Shown piece by piece: positions 1 through 5,249 of a DNA stretch of 6,186 nucleotides. Origin of the DNA: Nitrospirota bacterium. GTDB taxonomy: Bacteria > Nitrospirota > Thermodesulfovibrionia > Thermodesulfovibrionales > Magnetobacteriaceae. The stretch is taken from positions 1-6,186 of the forward strand of contig JADGAE010000117.1 in NCBI GenBank assembly GCA_015232165.1, written 5' to 3'. Position 1 is the stretch's first letter; each line of letters starts with the position of its first letter. The position numbers and the translations under genes are program-made. Below the pieces are notes generated by a model that was not told the origin of the DNA, made no database searches, and worked only from the letters and a program-made list of their open reading frames with translations.

Positions 1-337
1 CGGTGCTAAGGACGTTCTCCTGCATGGCATTGAGTACCGGGGACCAGAACTCAAATACCTTGACGTAGGAGTCAAAGCTCCTGAATAGTTTGCCAAAGGT
101 CTCTTTTCCGGTTCCCGAGGGGTACATCTTCATTAGTTCGTCATAAGAGGTACCCACCGTCTTTAACCATGAATTGTATAGATTCATTATACCGCTTGCC
201 GCACCGGTAGAGCCTTCTTTAGGCAGTCCGTATGAAAAAAAGGCTTTCTGCATGTTACTTGTTGTACTCAACCAGTTATCGATGAATTCTTTCTGCTTCT
301 TCATAAGCGAGTCAATAAAAGATGCCTTTTCATCCAT
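1..337 (-). CDS. PhaE-like subunit of class III PHA synthase, or related phasin (3' partial)
   Basis: 112 residues are visible before the window ends; no stop is reached. The start is the ATG at 337, 8 nt after GGAGG (346-350); the ATG at 345 is out of frame and too close to that site. The protein begins MDEKASFIDSLMKKQKEFID and has aromatic-rich amphipathic segments such as MNLYNSWLKTVGTSYDELMK (about 51-70) and FGKLFRSFDSYVKVFEFWSP (about 80-99). Short helices with regularly placed Trp, Tyr and Phe next to charged residues resemble PhaE, the non-catalytic partner of PhaC in class III polyhydroxyalkanoate synthase. PhaE is about 300 or more residues, so most is missing here. If correct, phaC would be expected nearby, below position 1. 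Base composition is more A/T-rich than in the rnf genes. It follows the phasin-like gene by 66 nt. Confidence 0.5.
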   Translation of the reverse strand, partial: MDEKASFIDSLMKKQKEFIDNWLSTTSNMQKAFFSYGLPKEGSTGAASGIMNLYNSWLKTVGTSYDELMKMYPSGTGKETFGKLFRSFDSYVKVFEFWSPVLNAMQENVLST

Positions 338-345
338 CTGTCCAT

Positions 346-350
346 CCTCC
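346..350 (-). promoter_or_regulatory. Ribosome binding site of the PhaE-like gene
   Basis: GGAGG on the minus strand, 8 nt before the ATG at 337. It decides between two nearby ATGs in different frames (345 and 337), since only 337 has a workable spacing. Confidence 0.8.
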
Positions 351-403
351 TCATTATTAGATATTTATAGCCGCGTAAGGCAGCCTTGTATTGTTATCAT
401 CCG

Positions 404-826
404 TTATTTCTTGAACAAGTCAAAGAAGTTTTTTGCTATGTCCTTGCTTAACTCCATCTGTTTTTCCACCGTATCTTTCCAGGTCTCCTGGATGTTTTTG
501 CCGCCCTCCTCAAATACCCTCAGGTTCATATTCTGGACGATTCCACGCAGGAAGGCGTTTTCCTTCTTAAGCTCCTCGTTTTCCTTCAGGACGGCCTCGT
601 GTTTCTTCTTGGATACGAAACCCAGCTCCGAGTAGAAGTCTATCATCTTCTCAAACAGGTCTGCGTTAGTGCCCTTTACCGCGCTTTTATACAGCGACAC
701 TTCCCATGACTTTTTTGCTGCGTCCAAGCCGTCTTCCTGCATCTTTAGGAAAAACTCCGAAAAGGCATTCTTAAACGTCTGGCTGCTGTACAGCCCCATC
801 AGGTGTTTCAAGAAATCATCGCCCAT
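404..826 (-). CDS. Phasin-like / PHA synthase-associated small coiled-coil protein
   Basis: 140 residues, all-helical by appearance, no signal peptide, no membrane segment, no cysteine. Amphipathic helices occupy about 1-65, then a strongly charged heptad-like coiled coil at about 72-100 (KKKHEAVLKENEELKKENAF), then another amphipathic helix ending in NFFDLFKK. Size, composition and pattern fit phasins, the proteins coating polyhydroxyalkanoate granules, or the C-terminal coiled-coil part of class III PHA synthase subunit PhaE; the adjacent PhaE-like gene supports this. I cannot assign a specific family from motif alone. The start is the ATG at 826: GGAGG at 835-839 is exactly 8 nt upstream. 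The earlier in-frame TTG (839-841) lies on that ribosome binding site and is rejected. The gene starts 21 nt after the rnfB stop with no terminator between, so it is probably on the rnf transcript. Confidence 0.6.
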   Translation of the reverse strand: MGDDFLKHLMGLYSSQTFKNAFSEFFLKMQEDGLDAAKKSWEVSLYKSAVKGTNADLFEKMIDFYSELGFVSKKKHEAVLKENEELKKENAFLRGIVQNMNLRVFEEGGKNIQETWKDTVEKQMELSKDIAKNFFDLFKK

Positions 827-834
827 AGTTGACA

Positions 835-839
835 CCTCC
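835..839 (-). promoter_or_regulatory. Ribosome binding site of the phasin-like gene
   Basis: GGAGG on the minus strand with an 8-nt spacer to the ATG at 826. It excludes the TTG overlapping it as the start. Confidence 0.85.
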
Positions 840-847
840 AAAGTAAT

Positions 848-2035
848 TTATGCGGCATTTTCTTTTTCCTGGTCATTTTTACGGCTCTTTTTTTCCAGGG
901 CCTTAGCGAACACCTCCGGTGCGTTAAACGTACCGTCTATGGCCTGTACGGGGCACTTAGCCGTGCATATGCCACACCCTATACACAGGGAGTCGTCTAT
1001 CGTATGGGGTTTCTTTAGTTCACCGTATGCCGCGTTGACGGGGCACACCTTCATACACATGTTACAGCCGATACACTTGCTTTGGGTGATAACGGCCTTT
1101 GTTCTGGGCAGGAGCAGGTCCACGATTGCCTTTGTCGGGCATTTGATTGCGCAGAGGCCGCACATCCTGCACTTATCTATGTTGATGGTGGAGACATTGT
1201 TGGCTATACTTGGTGCCTCATAGGGGCAGACCTTTACGCACATGCCACAGGCAATGCAGCCGATCTGGCAGTTCTTACGGGTATCCGCACCCTTGTCTTT
1301 GGAGTGACAGGCCACCAATACTGCCTTTGATGAGGGCAGGATTTCGATTACCTGTTTGGGGCAGGCCTTGGCACACGCCCCGCAGCCAGTACACTTCTTC
1401 GTATTGACAACCGGCAGGGATTGTTCGTTCATTTCGATGGCACCAAACCCGCACACGCTCTTACACGTGCCATAGCCCAAGCACCCATAGACACAGGACT
1501 TGTCCCCCCCGCCGGCAAGCACTGCCGACCTGCAATCCTTTACACCTTCGTACTTGAACCGCCTTGTCGATCTTGCCCGATCACCCTGGCACAGGATTCG
1601 CGAGTACTGAGGCTCTCTGGCGGAGGGCTTCTTACCGGTAATCAGGGCGACAAGCTCGGTCACCTTTGCACCGCCCGGGGAGCACAGATTAGGGGATACA
1701 TAGCTTTTTTCTACAACCGCCTCCGCATACTGCTGACATCCGGCAAAGCCACACGCACCGCACTGTGCACCTGCCAGGACATCGCGTACCTCTTCCACCT
1801 TGGGGTCTACCTGTACCGAAAACCTCTTGGCCGCAAAGGCCAGGCCCAGTCCAAACAATGCCCCGATACCTCCGACAAACAGCAGCGTAAACTTCAGGGT
1901 TGCCCCTACATCCACGCTCTCTCTGGCGTCTATCCCGCCACCTACGCCAACAGAGGGCAGCGGTATGACGTTTATCACACTGTCGATCAAATGTATAATG
2001 TCAAAAAAACCGTTTACTGTCAAAATGTCTGCCAT
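848..2035 (-). CDS. rnfB: RnfB, ferredoxin-side multi-cluster Fe-S subunit of the Rnf complex (extended form)
   Basis: 395 residues; the electron entry/exit subunit that exchanges electrons with ferredoxin at the cytoplasmic face. A membrane anchor is at about 47-68, followed by the Fe-S domain GAQCGACGFAGC with Cys 92, 95, 100, 117. Next come CVYGCLGYGTCKSVC (Cys 181, 185, 191, 195), CTGCGACAKACP (215-226), CQIGCIACGMCVKVCP (256-271, five cysteines), CRMCGLCAIKCP (289-300), CIGCNMCMKVCP (321-332) and CIGCGICTAKCP (351-362). That is seven potential 4Fe-4S sites. Short RnfB/RsxB proteins of gammaproteobacteria (about 190 residues) have the first site plus one two-cluster domain, so this is a long form whose final ferredoxin domain looks added. 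There is also a ~45-residue N-terminal extension before the usual family start. The ATG at 2035 has AAGGA 8 nt upstream. The last of the rnf genes; the phasin-like gene begins 21 nt later. Confidence 0.97.
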   Translation of the reverse strand: MADILTVNGFFDIIHLIDSVINVIPLPSVGVGGGIDARESVDVGATLKFTLLFVGGIGALFGLGLAFAAKRFSVQVDPKVEEVRDVLAGAQCGACGFAGCQQYAEAVVEKSYVSPNLCSPGGAKVTELVALITGKKPSAREPQYSRILCQGDRARSTRRFKYEGVKDCRSAVLAGGGDKSCVYGCLGYGTCKSVCGFGAIEMNEQSLPVVNTKKCTGCGACAKACPKQVIEILPSSKAVLVACHSKDKGADTRKNCQIGCIACGMCVKVCPYEAPSIANNVSTINIDKCRMCGLCAIKCPTKAIVDLLLPRTKAVITQSKCIGCNMCMKVCPVNAAYGELKKPHTIDDSLCIGCGICTAKCPVQAIDGTFNAPEVFAKALEKKSRKNDQEKENAA

Positions 2036-2048
2036 TGTGTCATCCTTG

Positions 2049-2195
2049 TCATAATTGTTTAACCCTGGAAGGGAAGGAGAAGAAAGGGACGGCTGCCGCT
2101 TCTTGGCGCTCCAGGACGCTCCTGGCCCTCTTTACTCCCCCCTGCAAGGGGACCAGTCCCCTTGACCCCTTTATTATATCTTGTTCACAGTACAT
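2049..2195 (-). CDS. Candidate 48-residue small ORF in the rnfA-rnfB gap (doubtful)
   Basis: An ATG at 2195 opens a frame of 48 codons ending in TGA at 2049, starting 9 nt after the rnfA stop; AGGA lies 7 nt upstream of the ATG. The predicted peptide has no membrane segment or recognised domain; its middle reads GLVPLQGGVKRARSVLERQE. The frame runs straight through the inverted repeats and the pyrimidine-rich tract of this gap, which suggests the openness is a by-product of a repeat element and not selection for a protein. Listed because translational coupling after rnfA is conceivable; I think it is more likely non-coding. Confidence 0.15.
   Translation of the reverse strand: MYCEQDIIKGSRGLVPLQGGVKRARSVLERQEAAAVPFFSFPSRVKQL
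2111..2125. repeat. Second hairpin (6-bp stem, 3-nt loop) in the rnfA-rnfB gap
   Basis: CCAGGA and TCCTGG are exact inverted repeats around CGC. It lies 19 nt downstream, in transcription order, of the stronger inverted repeat, and is followed by a 23-nt pyrimidine-only stretch in the mRNA (purine-only on the plus strand at 2067-2089) before the rnfB ribosome binding site. No U-run follows. Together these make the gap a structured spacer in an otherwise compact operon. Confidence 0.6.
2145..2164. repeat. Perfect 9-bp inverted repeat in the rnfA-rnfB gap
   Basis: Arms CAAGGGGAC and GTCCCCTTG are exact reverse complements with two bases between them. In the rnf transcript this gives a very stable G/C hairpin about 40 nt after the rnfA stop. 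There is no following U-run, so it is not a standard intrinsic terminator. Further G-tracts on the transcript (2166-2169 upstream, 2137-2142 downstream) could compete for the single C-tract, giving alternative foldings. Likely roles are mRNA stabilisation or processing between rnfA and rnfB, or part of a dispersed intergenic repeat. Confidence 0.8.
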
Positions 2196-2204
2196 TTATC
2201 TTTC

Positions 2205-2798
2205 CTACATTGTTATGATGCCGGCAAAGCCAGTGAAGGCAAGGGCTATCAGGCCGGTGGTCACAAAGGCTATCGGCAGGCCCCGAAACGGCGCCGGTAC
2301 ATCAGCAAGTTCGAGTTTTTCGCGTATACTTGCCATTATAATCAGGGCCATGGCAAATCCTATGCCCGAACCAAGTCCCAGCGTAATGCTCTCTATGAAA
2401 CCATATTTATCGCCGGCATTTATAAGCGGCACTGCCAACATGATACAGTTGGTGGATATCAGCGCCAGGTACACGCCCAGCTTGTAGTACAGCCCCGGGG
2501 AGACCTTCCTCATAATGGTGTCTGATGCCTGCACGAACGAGGCTATTATCCCGATGAATATGACGATCTTCAGAAACGTGATATCCAGGGGTACCATCAC
2601 TGCGGTAAAGACGACCCAGCTCAACGCCGCGGAGATCATCATAACGGCGGTGAAGGTTATGCTCATGCCTACGGCCGTTTCCACCTTCTTTGTTACTCCA
2701 AAGAATATGCACAGCCCCAGGAACCTTGTAAACACAAAGTTGTTTATCAACGCCGAGGCCACGAATATCTCAAACAGTTTAGCGAATTCTCTGTCCAT
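2205..2798 (-). CDS. rnfA: RnfA, membrane core subunit of the Rnf complex
   Basis: 197 residues, NqrE/RnfA family, about six membrane helices; pairs with RnfE in the membrane core. Both conserved cysteines are present: Cys30 in NNFVFTRFLGLCIFFGV (20-35) and Cys118 in LALISTNCIMLAVPL (111-125), the half-site ligands of the intramembrane Fe-S cluster. The C-terminal part SGIGFAMALIIMASIREKLE (144-163) and the AFRGLPI-type segment (PAPFRGLPIAF) are typical. An in-frame TAA lies 2 codons upstream of the ATG at 2798, so no longer start is possible. AAGGAGG is present but about 12 nt upstream, a longer spacing than the 8 nt seen for rnfE and the PHA genes. It follows rnfE by 47 nt and is separated from rnfB by a long 169-nt gap. 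Confidence 0.97.
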   Translation of the reverse strand: MDREFAKLFEIFVASALINNFVFTRFLGLCIFFGVTKKVETAVGMSITFTAVMMISAALSWVVFTAVMVPLDITFLKIVIFIGIIASFVQASDTIMRKVSPGLYYKLGVYLALISTNCIMLAVPLINAGDKYGFIESITLGLGSGIGFAMALIIMASIREKLELADVPAPFRGLPIAFVTTGLIALAFTGFAGIITM

Positions 2799-2845
2799 GT
2801 CCTGTTAATACCTCCTTATATTGTGGGCTTTCCACGTTATAAAAG

Positions 2846-3496
2846 TCAATGCCCACCGGCCCCGCCGGCACCTTTGCCGCCGTAAAACCTGATGTCTATC
2901 CAGTTGAAGAAGCCCATGAGCAGTCCGGTGGCGAAGAATCCTCCGGTTGGCAGCAGGGCTATTAACAACGGCTTGGCGTGGAGGATGTCGATCCCCCAAA
3001 GTGCCCCCTTTCCGAGCAGTTCCCTGAAGAAGCTGATTACCATAAGGGCAAAGAAGAAGCCCGTTCCGATGCCTATACCGTCAAAGAAGGACGGTACTAC
3101 CTTGTTCTTGCTTGCAAAGTTCTCCGCCCGTGTCAGTATGGATGCAAAGGCCACGATGAGCTGTATGTACAGACCCATTTGTTTGTAGGCCTCCCTGGAG
3201 AACGCCGCAAGCGTCAGGTCGGCAACCGTCACCCAACCCGATATGATCAACATGTAGATGGGCATTCTTATTCGCGGGTGTATCACATTTCGCATCAACG
3301 ACACCGTTACGTTGACCATTGCGTTTACAAAGATCACGGCCACACCCATCAGAAAGCCGGTCTTTAGCCCCGTTGTTACCGCGATAGCAGGGCACAGGCT
3401 GATGGCCATCCTAAATATGGCATTTTCTTTAAATATACCGCTAATTACTATCTGTAGGGAGTTAGGCCTCCCAGCCGTTGCCTCAATGGCTCCCAT
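2846..3496 (-). CDS. rnfE: RnfE, membrane core subunit of the Rnf complex (divergent, one ligand cysteine missing)
   Basis: Integral membrane protein of the NqrD/RnfE family, about six helices, which with RnfA forms the symmetric membrane core and shares a [2Fe-2S] centre in NQR/Rnf structures. I choose the ATG at 3496 (216 residues) because GGAGG at 3505-3509 lies 8 nt upstream, the same spacing as in the two downstream genes; the ATG at 3502 would be only 2 nt from it. Family landmarks are GIFKENAIFRMAISLCPAIAVT near residues 20-41 (Cys35), MGVAVIFVNAMVNVTVSLMR, and LIVAFASILTRAENFASKN at 113-131, followed by DGIGIGTGFFFAL and RELLGKG. The third landmark is normally LIVVNCAILGRAE; here the Asn-Cys pair is Phe117-Ala118, so the second conserved cysteine is absent, and Cys35 is the only cysteine in the protein. 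NP in the first motif is NA, and LGLCP is ISLCP. The C-terminus is a glycine-rich tail (GGKGAGGAGGH). It overlaps the end of rnfG by 14 nt. Confidence 0.95.
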   Translation of the reverse strand: MGAIEATAGRPNSLQIVISGIFKENAIFRMAISLCPAIAVTTGLKTGFLMGVAVIFVNAMVNVTVSLMRNVIHPRIRMPIYMLIISGWVTVADLTLAAFSREAYKQMGLYIQLIVAFASILTRAENFASKNKVVPSFFDGIGIGTGFFFALMVISFFRELLGKGALWGIDILHAKPLLIALLPTGGFFATGLLMGFFNWIDIRFYGGKGAGGAGGH

Positions 3497-4124
3497 CTGC
3501 ATTGCCTCCTTTGATCCGGGGGGTGTGTTTGTCGTCTTTATCGTCGGATTGCTTGTCGCCTGATGGCGATGCCAATTTTTCCTGCAAGAATTTTAAACCA
3601 TTTTTTACGGCATCCTCTGTGACGGCCCGTGATGATATAGTAGCCCCCGTTAATGCCTGTATGTACTCGGTGGTTTCGGTCTTTACTACCTTTAAGTGGT
3701 TGAGGTCCTTGCCGGGGAACTGCTTCTTAAAGCTATCTGCTACCACCTCGTCTCCGAGGCCGGGCGTCTCACCCTGCTTGAGTATCTCCATCTTCTGTAT
3801 CTTCATGTCCTTATCGACTGAGAAGAAGAGGTCGATATAACTGGAATATCCCTTCCCCATTGACTGGACTATGTAGCCGATGATTTCGCCGTTTTTTTGT
3901 GCCTTGTAGTATTCGCAGTGTTTTTCGTGAGGGTACCAGTCGCCCAGTTTTTCTATCTTATCGGCCTGGGGGATCATCTTTTGGAGGGCCTCCGCTTTTT
4001 CCTTTTGGTTGGCCTTAAAGATGATTGGCGAGGTTTTTGCGTACAGGGCGGCAAGCAACAGACCGCCGGCTACGTAGATCACAACCAGATTTAACGTTAT
4101 CTTAAATATGTCCTTTGAGTTCAC
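3483..4124 (-). CDS. rnfG: RnfG, periplasm-facing covalent-FMN subunit of the Rnf complex
   Basis: 213 residues, NqrC/RnfG family with an FMN-binding domain. One N-terminal membrane helix (about residues 9-29) anchors a domain outside the cytoplasmic membrane, where FMN is linked to a threonine by a phosphoester bond. The FMN motif LTGATISSRAVTEDAV is at 158-173, with acceptor Thr162 by family analogy. The family signature ETPGLGDEV is at 119-127. The start is GTG, sharing GTGA with the end of rnfD (4-nt overlap); GAGGG lies 8 nt upstream of it inside rnfD. The last ~28 residues (ASPSGDKQSDDKDDKH and onward) form a charged, probably disordered tail beyond the usual end of the family, and the end of this tail is encoded by sequence shared with the start of rnfE. 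Flavin attachment would need an ApbE-type transferase, not in this window. Confidence 0.97.
   Translation of the reverse strand: MNSKDIFKITLNLVVIYVAGGLLLAALYAKTSPIIFKANQKEKAEALQKMIPQADKIEKLGDWYPHEKHCEYYKAQKNGEIIGYIVQSMGKGYSSYIDLFFSVDKDMKIQKMEILKQGETPGLGDEVVADSFKKQFPGKDLNHLKVVKTETTEYIQALTGATISSRAVTEDAVKNGLKFLQEKLASPSGDKQSDDKDDKHTPRIKGGNADGSH
3505..3509 (-). promoter_or_regulatory. Ribosome binding site of rnfE, inside the end of rnfG
   Basis: GGAGG (part of AAAGGAGG) on the minus strand, 8 nt before the ATG at 3496 and only 2 nt before the in-frame ATG at 3502. It favours the shorter rnfE start. Its position within the rnfG coding region implies that rnfE translation is linked to the ribosomes finishing rnfG. 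Confidence 0.8.
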
Positions 4125-5197
4125 GTCTTTTTCCCTCTTGCCCCAAACACCTTTGCCCTAACGCTTCTGTCTATCAGCGGGGTTAAACAGTTCATAATGA
4201 GTATGGCAAACATAACGCCCTCGGGGTATCCAGCCTTAAGCCTGATCAATAGCGTGAGAATACCACAACCAGCACCAAAGATTATCTGCCCCTTCCTAAC
4301 GGCAGGACAGGTGACATAGTCGGTGGCCATGTAAAAGGCACCCAGCACAAGTCCACCGCTTAAGAGGTGTATAATCGGCTCTCCGGAGAACAGCCCCGCC
4401 TTACCGCCAAACATCCACGCCCCAACCGCCACCGTCGTCAGAAAGCTCACCGGTATGTGCCAGGAGATGTACCTGAAATAAAAGAGAAACGCCGCCCCTA
4501 TTAGAAGGGCTATGACCGACGTCTCACCCAGGGAGCCGGCCCTGTAGCCAAGCAACAACTGCTTGTACAGGTGTGTCTTGTCCCCAAAGACCTCGAGCAG
4601 TTTGACCAGTCCTTCTTCCTTGAGCAGCCCCAGCGGGGTGGCCGTGGTCTTACCGTCAAGGCCGGCAAAGGACAGCGTAGGCACCGCCCATGTTGTCATT
4701 GCCCGCGGCCACGTGATCAGGGCAAAGGCCCTGCCCATCAGTGCAGGGTTAAAGATGTTGTACCCCAGACCGCCAAACAACTGCTTTGTTATCGCCACTC
4801 CGATGAATGAACTAACCAGCGGGATGTAAAACGGCACGGTGACCGGCATATTCAATCCAAGCAACAGGCCGGTTAAGAACGCACTGCCATCCTTTATGGC
4901 TATCTCCTTGCCGGCAAGTCTTTGTATAAGCACCTCGCTAAGTAGACTGCCTAGGATGCACAGGGCTGTTACCATTATAGCCTTGGGACCGAAGAAGTAC
5001 ACCCCCATTACAAATGCAGGACTGAGGCTCACGCTCACCGTCCACATGATCTTGCCGACCGTCTCCTCGCTGCGTATGTGCGGACTTACGGAGACAACCA
5101 AGTCCTGCGTGTTAATGCCTTGCCCTTTGACCTGTTCTTTGGGCTTTTGGCCCTTAGCGGGAGTGTCCCGCCGCATCAAATCAGACTCTTCTTGCAT
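4121..5197 (-). CDS. rnfD: RnfD, membrane flavoprotein subunit of the Rnf complex
   Basis: Integral membrane subunit, 358 residues, NqrB/RnfD family; it carries a covalently bound FMN and takes part in the ion-coupled transmembrane electron path. The hallmark segments are present in order: VSVSPHIRSEETVGKIMW near 35-52, several hydrophobic helices, the FNPALMGRAF segment at 149-158, the flavinylation motif DGKTTATPL at 181-189 (acceptor Thr187 by analogy with the family), GALFYMATDYVT-type text as GAFYMATDYVTCP at 286-298, and a final NCLTPLIDR at 336-344. The first ~32 residues are a hydrophilic, lysine-rich extension before the family start point. The ATG at 5197 has AGAGGG 5 nt upstream; a start at Met8 is also possible and would shorten this extension. 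The stop overlaps the rnfG start as GTGA, so translation is probably coupled. Identity is secure; only the exact start is uncertain. Confidence 0.97.
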   Translation of the reverse strand: MQEESDLMRRDTPAKGQKPKEQVKGQGINTQDLVVSVSPHIRSEETVGKIMWTVSVSLSPAFVMGVYFFGPKAIMVTALCILGSLLSEVLIQRLAGKEIAIKDGSAFLTGLLLGLNMPVTVPFYIPLVSSFIGVAITKQLFGGLGYNIFNPALMGRAFALITWPRAMTTWAVPTLSFAGLDGKTTATPLGLLKEEGLVKLLEVFGDKTHLYKQLLLGYRAGSLGETSVIALLIGAAFLFYFRYISWHIPVSFLTTVAVGAWMFGGKAGLFSGEPIIHLLSGGLVLGAFYMATDYVTCPAVRKGQIIFGAGCGILTLLIRLKAGYPEGVMFAILIMNCLTPLIDRSVRAKVFGARGKKT

Positions 5198-5224
5198 GCA
5201 AACCCTCTATATCTCCAATGGTGA

Positions 5225-5249
5225 CGTTGTTGTCTTGCGTTGTTGTCTT
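5225..5249. repeat. 12-nt tandem direct repeat between rnfC and rnfD
   Basis: CGTTGTTGTCTT (plus strand) occurs exactly twice, at 5225-5236 and 5238-5249, separated by one base, so the period is 13 nt. The second copy reaches into the last base of the rnfC stop codon. It occupies about half of the 51-nt rnfC-rnfD gap. It reads as a small tandem duplication; no function is evident. Confidence 0.75.

Noticed and set aside
370..392. Weak hairpin between the phasin-like and PhaE-like genes
   Set aside because: The stem needs two G-U pairs and is followed by A/T-mixed sequence without a U-run; too weak to call a terminator.
174..635. 153-codon plus-strand open frame
   Set aside because: Covers the opposite strand of both the phasin-like and PhaE-like genes and their spacer; Ser/Phe-rich shadow of Lys/Glu codons.
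404..841. TTG start at 839-841 for the phasin-like gene
   Set aside because: The TTG sits on the GGAGG ribosome binding site that serves the ATG at 826.
1421..2062. 213-codon plus-strand open frame
   Set aside because: Antisense to rnfB; no recognisable motif, and its Cys and Gly content mirrors the Fe-S motif codons on the other strand.
2111..2164. Rho-independent terminator after rnfA
   Set aside because: Stable stems are present but no U-run follows in the transcript direction, and rnfB, an essential partner, lies just downstream.
2173..2178. TATAAT on the minus strand as an internal promoter for rnfB
   Set aside because: Exact -10 match but no recognisable -35 hexamer 16-18 nt upstream; in an A/T-rich stretch this can occur by chance, so not listed as a feature.
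2846..3502. ATG at 3502 as the rnfE start
   Set aside because: Only 2 nt from GGAGG; the in-frame ATG at 3496 has the 8-nt spacing used by the downstream genes. Two residues' difference, not decisive.
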